7,169 nucleotides of DNA from an uncultured Clostridia bacterium (GTDB taxonomy: Bacteria > Bacillota > Clostridia > Christensenellales > CAG-1252): positions 1 to 7,169 of the forward strand of contig CAMOUZ010000056.1 of assembly GCA_946626795.1 (NCBI GenBank), in the 5' to 3' direction. Position 1 is the first letter of the stretch. Each line of letters begins with the position of its first letter. The position numbers and the translations under genes are program-made. Of this stretch, positions 1 through 5,368 are shown piece after piece. The notes under the pieces are model-generated. The model was not told the DNA's origin, searched no databases, and saw only the letters and a program-made list of their open reading frames with translations.

Positions 1-84
1 AAACGAGCAGATGAATGATACTAAATTTTTGAAGCTGGTTGCTCGATAAATTCCGGTTTGTCGGGATGACTAGCGCGTATCGTT
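1..84. other. Left-edge stretch without a recognisable gene
   Basis: No recognisable gene is complete here. One + strand frame is open from base 2 to a TAA at 47-49 (15 codons), which could be the tail of a gene cut by the window edge, but 15 codons is too short to tell. A 6-bp inverted repeat, CGAGCA at 4-9 and TGCTCG at 40-45, encloses about 30 nt. Its long loop and lack of a following T-run argue against an intrinsic terminator. Confidence 0.3.
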
Positions 85-114
85 TTGGCTGACTTTCTAT
101 GGGTTATGTATACT
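85..114 (+). promoter_or_regulatory. Candidate sigma-A-type promoter for the YdeI-family gene
   Basis: TTGGCT at 85-90 and TATACT at 109-114 are separated by 18 nt. The -10 box matches the consensus at five of six bases and the -35 box at the leading TTG. Transcription would begin near 121, giving a leader of about 22 nt before the ATG at 143. The fit is reasonable but untested. Confidence 0.5.
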
Positions 115-142
115 GTAAGCAAGCCCCGGCTTTGAGGTGACT

Positions 143-709
143 ATGACGGAGAAAAAGATGTTCTTTGCCGCAGACCGCGCGGAATGGCGGGCATGGCTGG
201 AATCGCATTTTGAGCAAGAAAAAGAGGTATGGTTCGTCTTTCCTTCGATCGCGTCGGGGGAGAAAGGCGTATCCTATAATGACGCGGTGGAGGAAGCGCT
301 TTGCTTTGGCTGGATCGATGGAAGAGCCGGAACCCTCGATGAGAAACATCAGTTGCGCCGCTTTACGCCGCGGAGAAAGGAGAGCGGCTATTCGCAGCCC
401 AATGTGGAAAGGCTGATCTTGCTCGAGAAAGAGGGACTCATTCATCCGAAGATCCGAGACGCTCTGGAAGAAGTCATTCATAAGCCCTTTCGTTTTCCGG
501 AAGATATCCTCGCCGCCATTCGGGCGGACGAAGCGGCTTGGCGTCATTATCAAGCTTTTTCGGAATCCTATAAAAGGATACGCGTCGCGTATATAGACGC
601 TGCAAGAAAGCGCCCCGAGGAGTTTCGCAAGCGTCTTGAAAATTTCATTTCCAAAACGAGAGAGAATAAAAAGATCATCGGCTACGGCGGCGTGGATAAA
701 TATTATTAA
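143..709 (+). CDS. YdeI/OmpD-associated family protein
   Basis: The 188-residue product fits the YdeI/OmdA (OmpD-associated) family, small cytoplasmic proteins usually near 190 residues. Diagnostic stretches are the N-terminal aromatic segment (EWRAWLE, 14-20; KEVWFVF, 27-33), the core EEALCFGWIDG (50-60), and the RRFTPRR segment (72-78). The C-terminal helical part (about 119-175) carries the usual FPEDILAAI and SYKR..VAYIDAARK pattern. The ATG at 143 is preferred because GAGG (134-137) sits 5 nt upstream; the in-frame GTG at 137 overlaps that ribosome site. Some relatives are annotated as bacteriocin-protection proteins, but the biochemical role is unknown and should not be read as resistance here. 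It appears monocistronic, with its own candidate promoter and an 80-nt gap before the next gene. Confidence 0.85.
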   Translation: MTEKKMFFAADRAEWRAWLESHFEQEKEVWFVFPSIASGEKGVSYNDAVEEALCFGWIDGRAGTLDEKHQLRRFTPRRKESGYSQPNVERLILLEKEGLIHPKIRDALEEVIHKPFRFPEDILAAIRADEAAWRHYQAFSESYKRIRVAYIDAARKRPEEFRKRLENFISKTRENKKIIGYGGVDKYY

Positions 710-741
710 AAAGGTTTTTCGGTCACTCAACCGACGGTTTG

Positions 742-770
742 TTGTATTCGCTTTTTCGAAAGGATATAAT
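742..770 (+). promoter_or_regulatory. Promoter of the XRE regulator / DUF3795 unit
   Basis: TTGTAT at 742-747 and a perfect TATAAT at 765-770 are 17 nt apart. Transcription would start near 777, right at the Shine-Dalgarno AAGGAGG, giving a leader of only about 13 nt. If correct, this excludes the in-frame upstream starts at 739 (TTG) and 769 (ATG). Confidence 0.6.
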
Positions 771-776
771 GACGGC

Positions 777-783
777 AAGGAGG
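777..783 (+). promoter_or_regulatory. Start-deciding ribosome binding site (AAGGAGG)
   Basis: A full AAGGAGG lies 6 nt before the ATG at 790. It fixes the start of the XRE regulator there rather than at 739 or 769, neither of which has a comparable site. Confidence 0.85.
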
Positions 784-789
784 TCGAAT

Positions 790-1419
790 ATGGATCAAGC
801 AAAAACCGGGAAATTCATCGCGGAAAAAAGAAAAGAAAAGGATCTGACGCAGTTTCAGCTCGCGGAGAAGCTCGGGATCACGGATCGCGCCGTCTCGAAA
901 TGGGAAAGAGGTCTTTCTTTACCGGATGCCTCCGTCATGCTTGAACTATGCGCGATTTTGGGCATAACGGTCAGCGATCTTTTGAGCGGGGAGGTGATTT
1001 CGATGGAGAAATACAACGAACAAATGGAAAAACACTTATTGGAAATGGTGAAAGAGAAGGAAAAATCGGATAAAAGGATGCTGACTTATGAGGTGGTGTT
1101 CACGCTTATATCTGCTTTCTTTTTCGCAGCGATGCTTGCTGTCGGCATCATCTTTGTGACGATGGAGAAGCCGCTTTGGACTTTCTTCCTGCCGGTGGGG
1201 ATCGGGCTTGCGCAGTTTATCGTAGCCGTGATGTTTGCGCTGAGGATCGAGCAGGTGGCAGGGTATTATGAGTGCGGCAAGTGCGGTCATAGGTACGTTC
1301 CGAGCTATAAAAGCGTGAATATGGCGATGCATTTCGGGAGGACGCGCTATATGAAGTGCCCCAAATGCGGGGAAAAGTCTTGGCAAAAGAAGGTAATTGA
1401 GAAGGAAAAAGAGGAATGA
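790..1419 (+). CDS. XRE-family transcriptional regulator with two membrane helices and a C-terminal zinc ribbon
   Basis: The 209-residue product starts with a Cro/C1-type helix-turn-helix (about 6-62; LTQFQLAEKLGI at 19-30, then TDRAVSKWERG at 31-41, the sequence-reading helix). A charged, helical, coiled-coil-like linker (72-96) leads to two hydrophobic segments (about 101-124 and 130-152). The C-terminus is a zinc-ribbon module with knuckles CGKC (162-165) and CPKC (190-193). The architecture implies a membrane-tethered DNA-binding protein with both ends probably cytoplasmic; family knowledge supports a repressor or sensor role, but the signal is unknown. XRE proteins with membrane tails are common in Firmicutes. 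Its stop lies 2 nt before the preferred start of the DUF3795 gene, so the two are probably co-transcribed. Target genes cannot be inferred beyond possible autoregulation. Confidence 0.85.
   Translation: MDQAKTGKFIAEKRKEKDLTQFQLAEKLGITDRAVSKWERGLSLPDASVMLELCAILGITVSDLLSGEVISMEKYNEQMEKHLLEMVKEKEKSDKRMLTYEVVFTLISAFFFAAMLAVGIIFVTMEKPLWTFFLPVGIGLAQFIVAVMFALRIEQVAGYYECGKCGHRYVPSYKSVNMAMHFGRTRYMKCPKCGEKSWQKKVIEKEKEE
1411..1414 (+). promoter_or_regulatory. Ribosome binding site deciding the DUF3795 start
   Basis: GAGG inside the last codons of the upstream gene is 7 nt from the ATG at 1422 but only 1 nt from the ATG at 1416. The spacing favours 1422, which also gives the usual family N-terminus MIAYCGLDC. 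Confidence 0.65.
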
Positions 1420-1421
1420 AT

Positions 1422-1754
1422 ATGATAGCCTATTGCGGGTTAGACTGCGAAAAATGCGAGGCGCGTCTCGCCACAGTGCAAAACGATGATGGCTTGCGCG
1501 CCAAAGTGGCAAAATCTTGGTCTGAAATGAACGGTGTGGAGATCACGCCGGAGATGATACGTTGCGAAGGTTGCAGAAGTGCCGGTGTGAAGTCGGTGTA
1601 CTGCGATTCGCTTTGCGCCGTACGTCGGTGCGCCATTTCCGGCGGTTACGATAGCTGCGGTGCTTGTGCTCGTATGTCGGACTGCGAAAAGGTGCGGATG
1701 ATCACCGAGCATAATGCGGAGGCGCTTGCCAATCTGAATGAATTCCGCAAATAA
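1422..1754 (+). CDS. DUF3795 cysteine-rich protein
   Basis: The product is 110 residues and begins with MIAYCGLDC, the usual opening of DUF3795 proteins. Eleven cysteines are visible (5, 9, 12, 48, 51, 61, 65, 70, 79, 82, 88), with spacings such as CxxxCxxC, CxxC and CxxxC that suggest zinc or iron-sulfur binding. No signal peptide or membrane helix is present, so it should be cytoplasmic. The family has no established biochemical function that I know of. An alternative in-frame ATG at 1416 overlaps the upstream TGA in an ATGA arrangement; either start implies coupling to the XRE regulator. Residues 90-110 form a cysteine-free, likely helical tail. A strong terminator follows 25 nt after the stop, so this is the last gene of its unit. 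Confidence 0.85.
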   Translation: MIAYCGLDCEKCEARLATVQNDDGLRAKVAKSWSEMNGVEITPEMIRCEGCRSAGVKSVYCDSLCAVRRCAISGGYDSCGACARMSDCEKVRMITEHNAEALANLNEFRK

Positions 1755-1779
1755 AAAAATCCATGTGTGATGTGGAATC

Positions 1780-1817
1780 AAAAAGAGCCTTGTTCCTTGT
1801 GAATAGGGCTTTTTTTA
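1780..1817 (+). terminator. Intrinsic terminator after the DUF3795 gene
   Basis: AGCCTTGTTC (1786-1795) pairs with GAATAGGGCT (1801-1810), ten pairs including two G-U wobbles, around a 5-nt loop. The helix is extended outward by a G-U and several A-T pairs between the A-run at 1780-1784 and the T-run at 1811-1816. The T-run supplies the release tract. This is a convincing rho-independent terminator separating the XRE/DUF3795 unit from the PadR unit. Confidence 0.9.
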
Positions 1818-1826
1818 TGAAAATGC

Positions 1827-1855
1827 TTGACGCGGTCAATACTTCGTGATATGAT
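1827..1855 (+). promoter_or_regulatory. Promoter of the padR-DUF1700-DUF4097 operon
   Basis: TTGACG at 1827-1832 and TATGAT at 1850-1855, each five of six to consensus, are separated by the ideal 17 nt. Transcription would start near 1862, about 18 nt before the PadR ATG. It lies directly behind the preceding terminator, confirming an independent unit. Confidence 0.85.
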
Positions 1856-1860
1856 GTATT
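1838..1860. promoter_or_regulatory. Candidate PadR operator over the -10 box
   Basis: AATAC (1838-1842) and GTATT (1856-1860) form an inverted repeat with a 13-nt centre, symmetric about base 1849; C1845/G1853 also match. It covers the -10 box. PadR-family repressors typically bind such AT-rich dyads over their own promoter, so autorepression is a reasonable inference, but the half-sites are only 5 bp. Confidence 0.4.
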
Positions 1861-1879
1861 CCGTAACGGGAGGTATCGT

Positions 1880-2197
1880 ATGGATATTCAGTTAAAACGC
1901 GGGCTTTTGGATGTCTGCGTGCTCGCCGCCATCAAGAACGGGGATTCCTATGGATATAAGATCATCAAGGATCTGAAACCCTATGTCGAGCTTTCGGAAT
2001 CCACCTTATACACCATCTTGAAGCGCTTGGAATCGGCGAAAATGCTGACGGTGCGCTCCGCCGAGCACGACGGAAGGCTTCGGAAGTATTATCATATCAC
2101 CCAAGCGGGCGTGGGGCGTATTGAGGATTTTAAGACGGAATGGAAAGAAGTGGTCACGATTTATCAATTCGTGAAGAAGGAGGATCATCATGACTAA
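1880..2197 (+). CDS. PadR-family transcriptional regulator
   Basis: This 105-residue protein matches the short PadR class, a winged helix-turn-helix with one C-terminal dimerisation helix. Visible hallmarks are the SYGYKIIKDL segment (23-32), the STLYTILKRLESAKML recognition region (41-56), and the wing with GRLRKYYHIT (65-74). The tail from 79 onward is helical and charged. GGGAGG (1868-1873) lies 6 nt before the ATG. Known members are repressors released by a ligand or stress, usually autoregulated. The 3' end overlaps the DUF1700 start by 8 nt, so the two are translationally coupled, a pairing often seen in Firmicutes. The inducing signal cannot be told from the sequence. Confidence 0.95.
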   Translation: MDIQLKRGLLDVCVLAAIKNGDSYGYKIIKDLKPYVELSESTLYTILKRLESAKMLTVRSAEHDGRLRKYYHITQAGVGRIEDFKTEWKEVVTIYQFVKKEDHHD

Positions 2198-2792
2198 ACG
2201 GGAATTTACGGACAGCCTTCGGAAGGCTCTTTCGGGACTGCCGAAAGAGGATGCGGAGGAGAGGCTCGCTTTTTATGCTGAGATGATAGACGATCGCATT
2301 GAGGAAGGCGCTTCGGAAGAAGAAGCGGTGGCGGGCGTCGGTTCGGTGGATAAGATCGCCGCGCGGATCGTCTCGGAGACCCCCATCGGGAAGATCGTGA
2401 AGGAGAGGGTGAAGCCCAAGCGTGAGCTTCGTGCTTGGGAGATCGTCCTTATCGTCTTGGGATTTCCCATATGGTTTCCGCTCTTGGTCGCAGCGGGCGT
2501 GATGGTTCTTACTCTTTATATCGTCATCTTTTCTTTGATCCTTTCGCTTTGGGCGGTGGAACTCTCCTTCGGGGCTTGCGCGCTCGGCGGATTTGTGCTT
2601 GCCGTCCTCTCCCTCCTGCGGGGAGACCTGTTTCCCGCGCTTGCGATGTTCGGCATAAGCGTCTTCTCCGCAGGCGCCGCGATCTTATTTTATTACGGGT
2701 GTGTGGCGGTGACGAAAGGTTTGATTCGACTTTGTGGCAAGATCGCGTACGGAATCAAAAGATTGTTTATTAAAAAGGAGAGAGTGAAATGA
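2190..2792 (+). CDS. DUF1700 (HAAS-domain) membrane protein
   Basis: The 200-residue product has an N-terminal soluble helical domain (about 1-62) typical of DUF1700/HAAS proteins: LRKALSGLP (10-18), then AFYAEMIDDRIEEGASEEEAV (27-47) and a following G-V-DKIA element. After a basic linker (70-80) come about four hydrophobic segments (roughly 83-103, 105-126, 128-143, 148-173) and a basic cytoplasmic tail. A perfect AAGGAGG (2177-2183) is 6 nt before the ATG. Overlaps with both neighbours (8 nt with PadR, 4 nt with the DUF4097 gene) indicate tight coupling. HAAS-domain proteins commonly sit beside PadR regulators and are thought to link the membrane with regulatory or envelope functions; a precise activity is not established. 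Confidence 0.92.
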   Translation: MTKREFTDSLRKALSGLPKEDAEERLAFYAEMIDDRIEEGASEEEAVAGVGSVDKIAARIVSETPIGKIVKERVKPKRELRAWEIVLIVLGFPIWFPLLVAAGVMVLTLYIVIFSLILSLWAVELSFGACALGGFVLAVLSLLRGDLFPALAMFGISVFSAGAAILFYYGCVAVTKGLIRLCGKIAYGIKRLFIKKERVK

Positions 2793-3754
2793 AAAAGGGA
2801 CTTATCATTACAGCGATCGTGCTGGTCATTATAGGCGCCACGCTCTTTGTCTGCGCTTTTGCCGCTTCGGGATATGATCTTTCCGCCTTCGGGGTGGAGA
2901 AGACTGAGACGAATACTTACGGCGTGGAAGAGAGTTTTGACAAAATCGAGGTCGATACAAAGTCCTCCGACGTCACGTTGAGAGTCTCGGAAGACGGAAA
3001 TTGCAGCGTCGTTTGCGAAGAAAGAGAGGACGTGAAGCATAGTGTTTCCGTGGTGGACGGAACGTTGAAGATCATCGCAGAGGATACGAGGAAAGGATTC
3101 GAACGATTCTCTCTGTTTTCCACGGGAAAAGAGCTATCCGTGAGCGTATATCTCCCTGCTTCGGCGTACGCTTCTTTAAAGGTTTCCGCGCGCACGGGTG
3201 ACATTCTCGTCCCGCGAGCTTTTTCCTTCGAAACCATCGAGATCAAAGTGAGCACGGGGGACGTATATTGTTATGCTTCCGTAACGGGACGCAATGAGAT
3301 CAAAGCGAGCACGGGGGACATCATGATCGAAGAAGCTTCGGCGGGGGAGGCGGCGCTGACGGTGTCCACAGGCGATATCTCGGTGAAGTCTTTCGCTTGC
3401 GCCGGGGATCTTTCCGTCTCCTTCGGAACGGGAAAAGCGGATTTGACGGCGATCGCTTGCAAGAATCTTGTTTCGGAGGGGAGCACGGGCGATCTCACCC
3501 TGACCGATTGTATCGCTTCCGAGAAGATCAAGATCAAAAGTGGCACGGGCGACGTCCTTTTTGACAAGAGCGACGCCGCGGAGATCGAGGTCGAGACCTC
3601 TACGGGGGACGTTACGGGGACCCTTCTTTCCGCAAAGGTATTCTCGGCGGACACCTCTACGGGCTCGGTTAATCTCCCGAATAGCACGTCGGGCGGAAGT
3701 TGCTCGATCAAGACGCGGACGGGCGACATCCGAATCGAACTGTCGGAAGGCTGA
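2789..3754 (+). CDS. DUF4097-family beta-repeat protein (putative adhesin-like), membrane anchored
   Basis: The 321-residue product starts with a signal/anchor helix (about 4-27, after Met-Lys-Lys). There is no good lipobox (LFVC at 19-22 has Val before Cys); AFA/AS at 23-27 could be a signal peptidase site, otherwise it stays membrane-tethered and exposed outside. The remainder is a DUF4097 beta-solenoid-like domain: TGD-type turns begin at residues 135, 155, 174, 193, 213, 232, 252, 271, 290 and 310, one every 19-20 residues. Two rungs are degenerate (GTGK at 213, STGS at 290). AAGGAG (2775-2780) lies 8 nt before the ATG, which overlaps the DUF1700 stop in an ATGA. The family is often called putative adhesin without proof; with PadR and DUF1700 a surface or envelope-stress role is likelier than a specific adhesion function. 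No clear terminator follows. Confidence 0.9.
   Translation: MKKGLIITAIVLVIIGATLFVCAFAASGYDLSAFGVEKTETNTYGVEESFDKIEVDTKSSDVTLRVSEDGNCSVVCEEREDVKHSVSVVDGTLKIIAEDTRKGFERFSLFSTGKELSVSVYLPASAYASLKVSARTGDILVPRAFSFETIEIKVSTGDVYCYASVTGRNEIKASTGDIMIEEASAGEAALTVSTGDISVKSFACAGDLSVSFGTGKADLTAIACKNLVSEGSTGDLTLTDCIASEKIKIKSGTGDVLFDKSDAAEIEVETSTGDVTGTLLSAKVFSADTSTGSVNLPNSTSGGSCSIKTRTGDIRIELSEG
3191..3730 (+). repeat. Tandem degenerate 57-60 bp coding repeat (ten TGD rungs)
   Basis: The nucleotide motif (A/G)SCACGGG(C/G)GAC or a close variant recurs at about 3191, 3251, 3308, 3365, 3425, 3482, 3542, 3599, 3656 and 3716, always in the same frame. Steps are 57 or 60 bp, matching the 19-20-residue protein rungs. 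Between the motifs the sequence is strongly diverged, so selection on the turn rather than recent duplication explains most of the similarity. Confidence 0.85.
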
Positions 3755-3796
3755 TTGCATAGAAGATTTTCTTGCAAATCGTACGGCGCGCTTTTA

Positions 3797-3812
3797 TTTG
3801 TGTTACAATAAA
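3797..3812 (+). promoter_or_regulatory. Extended -10 promoter of the Dabb / hydrolase unit
   Basis: TG at 3801-3802 followed one base later by TACAAT (3804-3809) forms an extended -10 element. No good -35 box stands at 16-18 nt (the 17-nt position reads GTACGG). Transcription would begin near 3816, about 21 nt before the ATG. The same 16 bases, TTTGTGTTACAATAAA, recur at 5395-5410 in the AbrB promoter. Confidence 0.6.
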
Positions 3813-3836
3813 AATGATTGCGAGGGGTCGAAGAAA

Positions 3837-4121
3837 ATGAAGCATTACATTCTTGCGAAATTTAAGGACAGATCGGATACGGAAAGACTCTTTCCGGAGA
3901 TCAAAGCGCTGTTCGAGCGCACGTTGGAGACGGAAGGCGTCGAAAAGGTGGAAGTCTATAAGACGAACAGCACGAGAGAGAATCGATATAGCATTATGAT
4001 CGAGATGACGGTCACGCCGCAGGGTTTGGAGGCGTATGACGTCTCGGCGCCGCATAAAGAATGGAAGGCGAAATACGGCGATAAGCTCGAATGCAAAGCC
4101 ATATTCGATCGTGAGGAATAA
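3837..4121 (+). CDS. Dabb (stress-responsive A/B barrel) domain protein
   Basis: The 94-residue product has the length and pattern of a single Dabb domain, a small dimeric ferredoxin-like barrel. Seen are the first strand KHYILAKFK (2-10) with its conserved His3, the second-strand region VEKVEVYK (35-42), the RENRYSIMIEMTV strand (47-59) and the LEAYDVSAPHKEWK helix (64-77) with His73. The ATG at 3837 is chosen because it starts the domain and has AGGGG (3823-3827) 9 nt upstream; the open frame extends further left only into the DUF4097 gene. Some relatives are plant stress proteins or act in polyketide cyclisation, but bacterial members are mostly uncharacterised. Its stop is 3 nt before the next start, so it is co-expressed with the hydrolase. 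Confidence 0.82.
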   Translation: MKHYILAKFKDRSDTERLFPEIKALFERTLETEGVEKVEVYKTNSTRENRYSIMIEMTVTPQGLEAYDVSAPHKEWKAKYGDKLECKAIFDREE

Positions 4122-4124
4122 AAG

Positions 4125-4733
4125 GTGAAATCCGTTGTCGTTTATATTCACGGAAAGGGAGGCAGCGCGAAAGAGGCGGAGCATTACGCCTCGCTTTTCC
4201 TCGGTCGCACCGTGATCGGATTTGATTATAAAGCGCAGACGCCGTGGGAGGCGAAAGAGGAATTCCCCGCCTTCTTCGAGGAGATCGAGAGCAGCTATTC
4301 CTCCGTTATCCTCGTCGCGAATAGCATCGGGGCTTATTTCTCGATGCTTGCTTTATCTGAGAGGAAGATCAAAAAAGCTTTTTTCATATCCCCCATCGTC
4401 GATATGGAAAAGTTGATAAAAGAAATGATGGCGTGGGCGGGCGTCACGGAAGAGTCTCTGTGCAAGCGAGGGGAGATCGAGACTTCGTTCGGCGAGACCT
4501 TGTCTTGGGCTTATTTGTCCTATGTCAGGGAGCACCCCGTGTCGTGGCGCATACCCACCTCCATCCTTTACGGCGGGCGGGACCATCTCGTTTCCCGTGA
4601 GACGATAAAGGCTTTTGCTTCAAGGATCGGCGCGCAAGTAACGGTGATGGAAGAAGGGGAACATTGGTTCCATACCGAAGCGCAGATGGCGTTTCTCAAT
4701 GAATGGATTACGGAGAGCTCCCGCGCGCTTTGA
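4125..4733 (+). CDS. Alpha/beta hydrolase (serine hydrolase/esterase-like)
   Basis: The 202-residue cytoplasmic product shows a compact alpha/beta-hydrolase core. The first strand runs into HGKGGSA (9-15), the usual oxyanion-hole loop. The nucleophile elbow is ANSIG (65-69) with Ser67, where Ala replaces the first Gly of GxSxG. The acid is probably Asp153 in GGRDHLV and the base His180 or His183 in GEHWFH. A helical cap-like insert lies about 93-135. It starts at GTG 4125, 3 nt after the Dabb stop, with TGAGG (4112-4116) 8 nt upstream. The size and the C-terminal triad resemble small carboxylesterase or dienelactone-hydrolase-like proteins; the substrate is unknown. Confidence 0.85.
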   Translation: MKSVVVYIHGKGGSAKEAEHYASLFLGRTVIGFDYKAQTPWEAKEEFPAFFEEIESSYSSVILVANSIGAYFSMLALSERKIKKAFFISPIVDMEKLIKEMMAWAGVTEESLCKRGEIETSFGETLSWAYLSYVREHPVSWRIPTSILYGGRDHLVSRETIKAFASRIGAQVTVMEEGEHWFHTEAQMAFLNEWITESSRAL

Positions 4734-4760
4734 GCCTTTGGAGGAAGAAAGGAGATTATT

Positions 4761-5027
4761 ATGTCACATTCCAAGTATAGAAAATTCGGCCGTTCCTATG
4801 TCCTTGAAAGGAGAGGGAAGTCGGAAAAATATATCAATACCTGTGCCGTCTGCGGAAGCAGGGGGTATGATCCGAGCGTGGACGCGGATAATCTTACCCA
4901 AGTCGGCGACGAGGTCCGATATCATGAGCTTATGAGGATCCTTCCGCCTCTCGCCTTGGACGAACTCGGGAGATGTGCGGATTGCGCCAGGTTGGAAGAG
5001 GGCGGAAAAAAAACCTCGGAGGCGTAA
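4761..5027 (+). CDS. Unrecognised small protein with two CxxC pairs
   Basis: I do not recognise this 88-residue protein. It has a basic N-terminus (1-24), one CxxC pair CAVC at 28-31 and a second CADC at 72-75, separated by about 40 residues containing an acidic DADN segment and a likely helix (51-60). The four cysteines could form a single zinc site in a zinc-ribbon-like fold; that is inference. It has no signal peptide or membrane helix. AAAGGAG (4748-4754) is 6 nt before the ATG, a strong site, and the TfoX-domain gene follows with a 2-nt gap, so it is very likely a real, translated gene in the operon. The C-terminal tail (76-88) is charged and probably disordered. Confidence 0.75.
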   Translation: MSHSKYRKFGRSYVLERRGKSEKYINTCAVCGSRGYDPSVDADNLTQVGDEVRYHELMRILPPLALDELGRCADCARLEEGGKKTSEA

Positions 5028-5029
5028 AT

Positions 5030-5341
5030 ATGGCGACGAGCAAATCGTATCTTGATTTCGTAAAAGATTGCTTGCGACACCTTTCGGACGTTTCGTTCCG
5101 CCCGATGATGGGAGAATATCTTCTTTATTACGGAGGAAAGCTCGTCGGCGGGGTCTATGATGACAGGCTCCTCGTGAAGCCCACGCCTTCCGCAAAAACG
5201 GTTTTGAAAAATGCGTCGCTTGCTCTTCCGTATGAAGGGGCGAAAGAGATGCTCCTCGTGGAGGATATTGAGGACGAAGAGGGCATGCGCCTCCTTTTTG
5301 ACGCGCTTTTTGCCGATCTCCCCGCGCCGAAGCGGAAGTAA
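5030..5341 (+). CDS. TfoX N-terminal domain protein
   Basis: The 103-residue product is a stand-alone TfoX-N domain. The family signature is clear: SFRPMMGEYLLYYGGKLVGG (22-41), then VYDDRLLVKPTPSAK (42-56), and the late EDEEGMRLLFDALF helix (81-94). The C-terminal TfoX domain of full-length Sxy/TfoX competence regulators is absent, as in many Firmicute homologues, so a competence role should not be assumed. GGAGG (5018-5022) lies 7 nt before the ATG, just 2 nt after the stop of the CxxC gene, indicating coupling. The product is soluble and cytoplasmic. An intrinsic terminator follows 27 nt after the stop, making this the last gene of the unit. Confidence 0.88.
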   Translation: MATSKSYLDFVKDCLRHLSDVSFRPMMGEYLLYYGGKLVGGVYDDRLLVKPTPSAKTVLKNASLALPYEGAKEMLLVEDIEDEEGMRLLFDALFADLPAPKRK

Positions 5342-5368
5342 ATATCCCTTTAAGCATAATCGTTTTTT

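Noticed and set aside
143..709. Reading the YdeI-family gene as part of a bacteriocin or immunity cluster with the ABC exporter
   Set aside because: They lie almost 5 kb apart in separate transcription units, there is no precursor peptide or modification enzyme, and the bacteriocin-protection label of the family is not well founded.
719..743. Hairpin TCGGT/ACCGA between the YdeI-family and XRE genes as a terminator
   Set aside because: The stem is only 5 bp with a 6-nt loop and the following TTTGTT run is separated by several bases. It is too weak to call.
739..789. Longer N-terminus for the XRE regulator (TTG at 739 or ATG at 769)
   Set aside because: Both lie within or upstream of the predicted -10 box, have no ribosome site, and add residues before the normal start of a helix-turn-helix domain; AAGGAGG at 777-783 points to 790.
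3176..3777. Two long open frames on the - strand opposite the DUF4097 gene (168-194 codons)
   Set aside because: Their repeats mirror the coding repeat on the + strand, the compositions are Arg- or Ser/Pro-rich without a recognisable domain, and no suitable ribosome sites or promoters accompany them. They are shadows of the repetitive gene.
3755..3777. Imperfect hairpin TTGC-bulge-AAGA/TCTT-GCAA after the DUF4097 gene
   Set aside because: It has a 4-nt bulge, a 3-nt loop, AT-rich pairs and no T-run after it, so it is not a convincing terminator; read-through into the Dabb unit remains possible.
4764..5357. 197-codon open frame on the - strand across the CxxC and TfoX-N genes
   Set aside because: It is opposite two well-supported + strand genes with good ribosome sites, its protein is Arg/Pro/Ser-rich and shows no domain.
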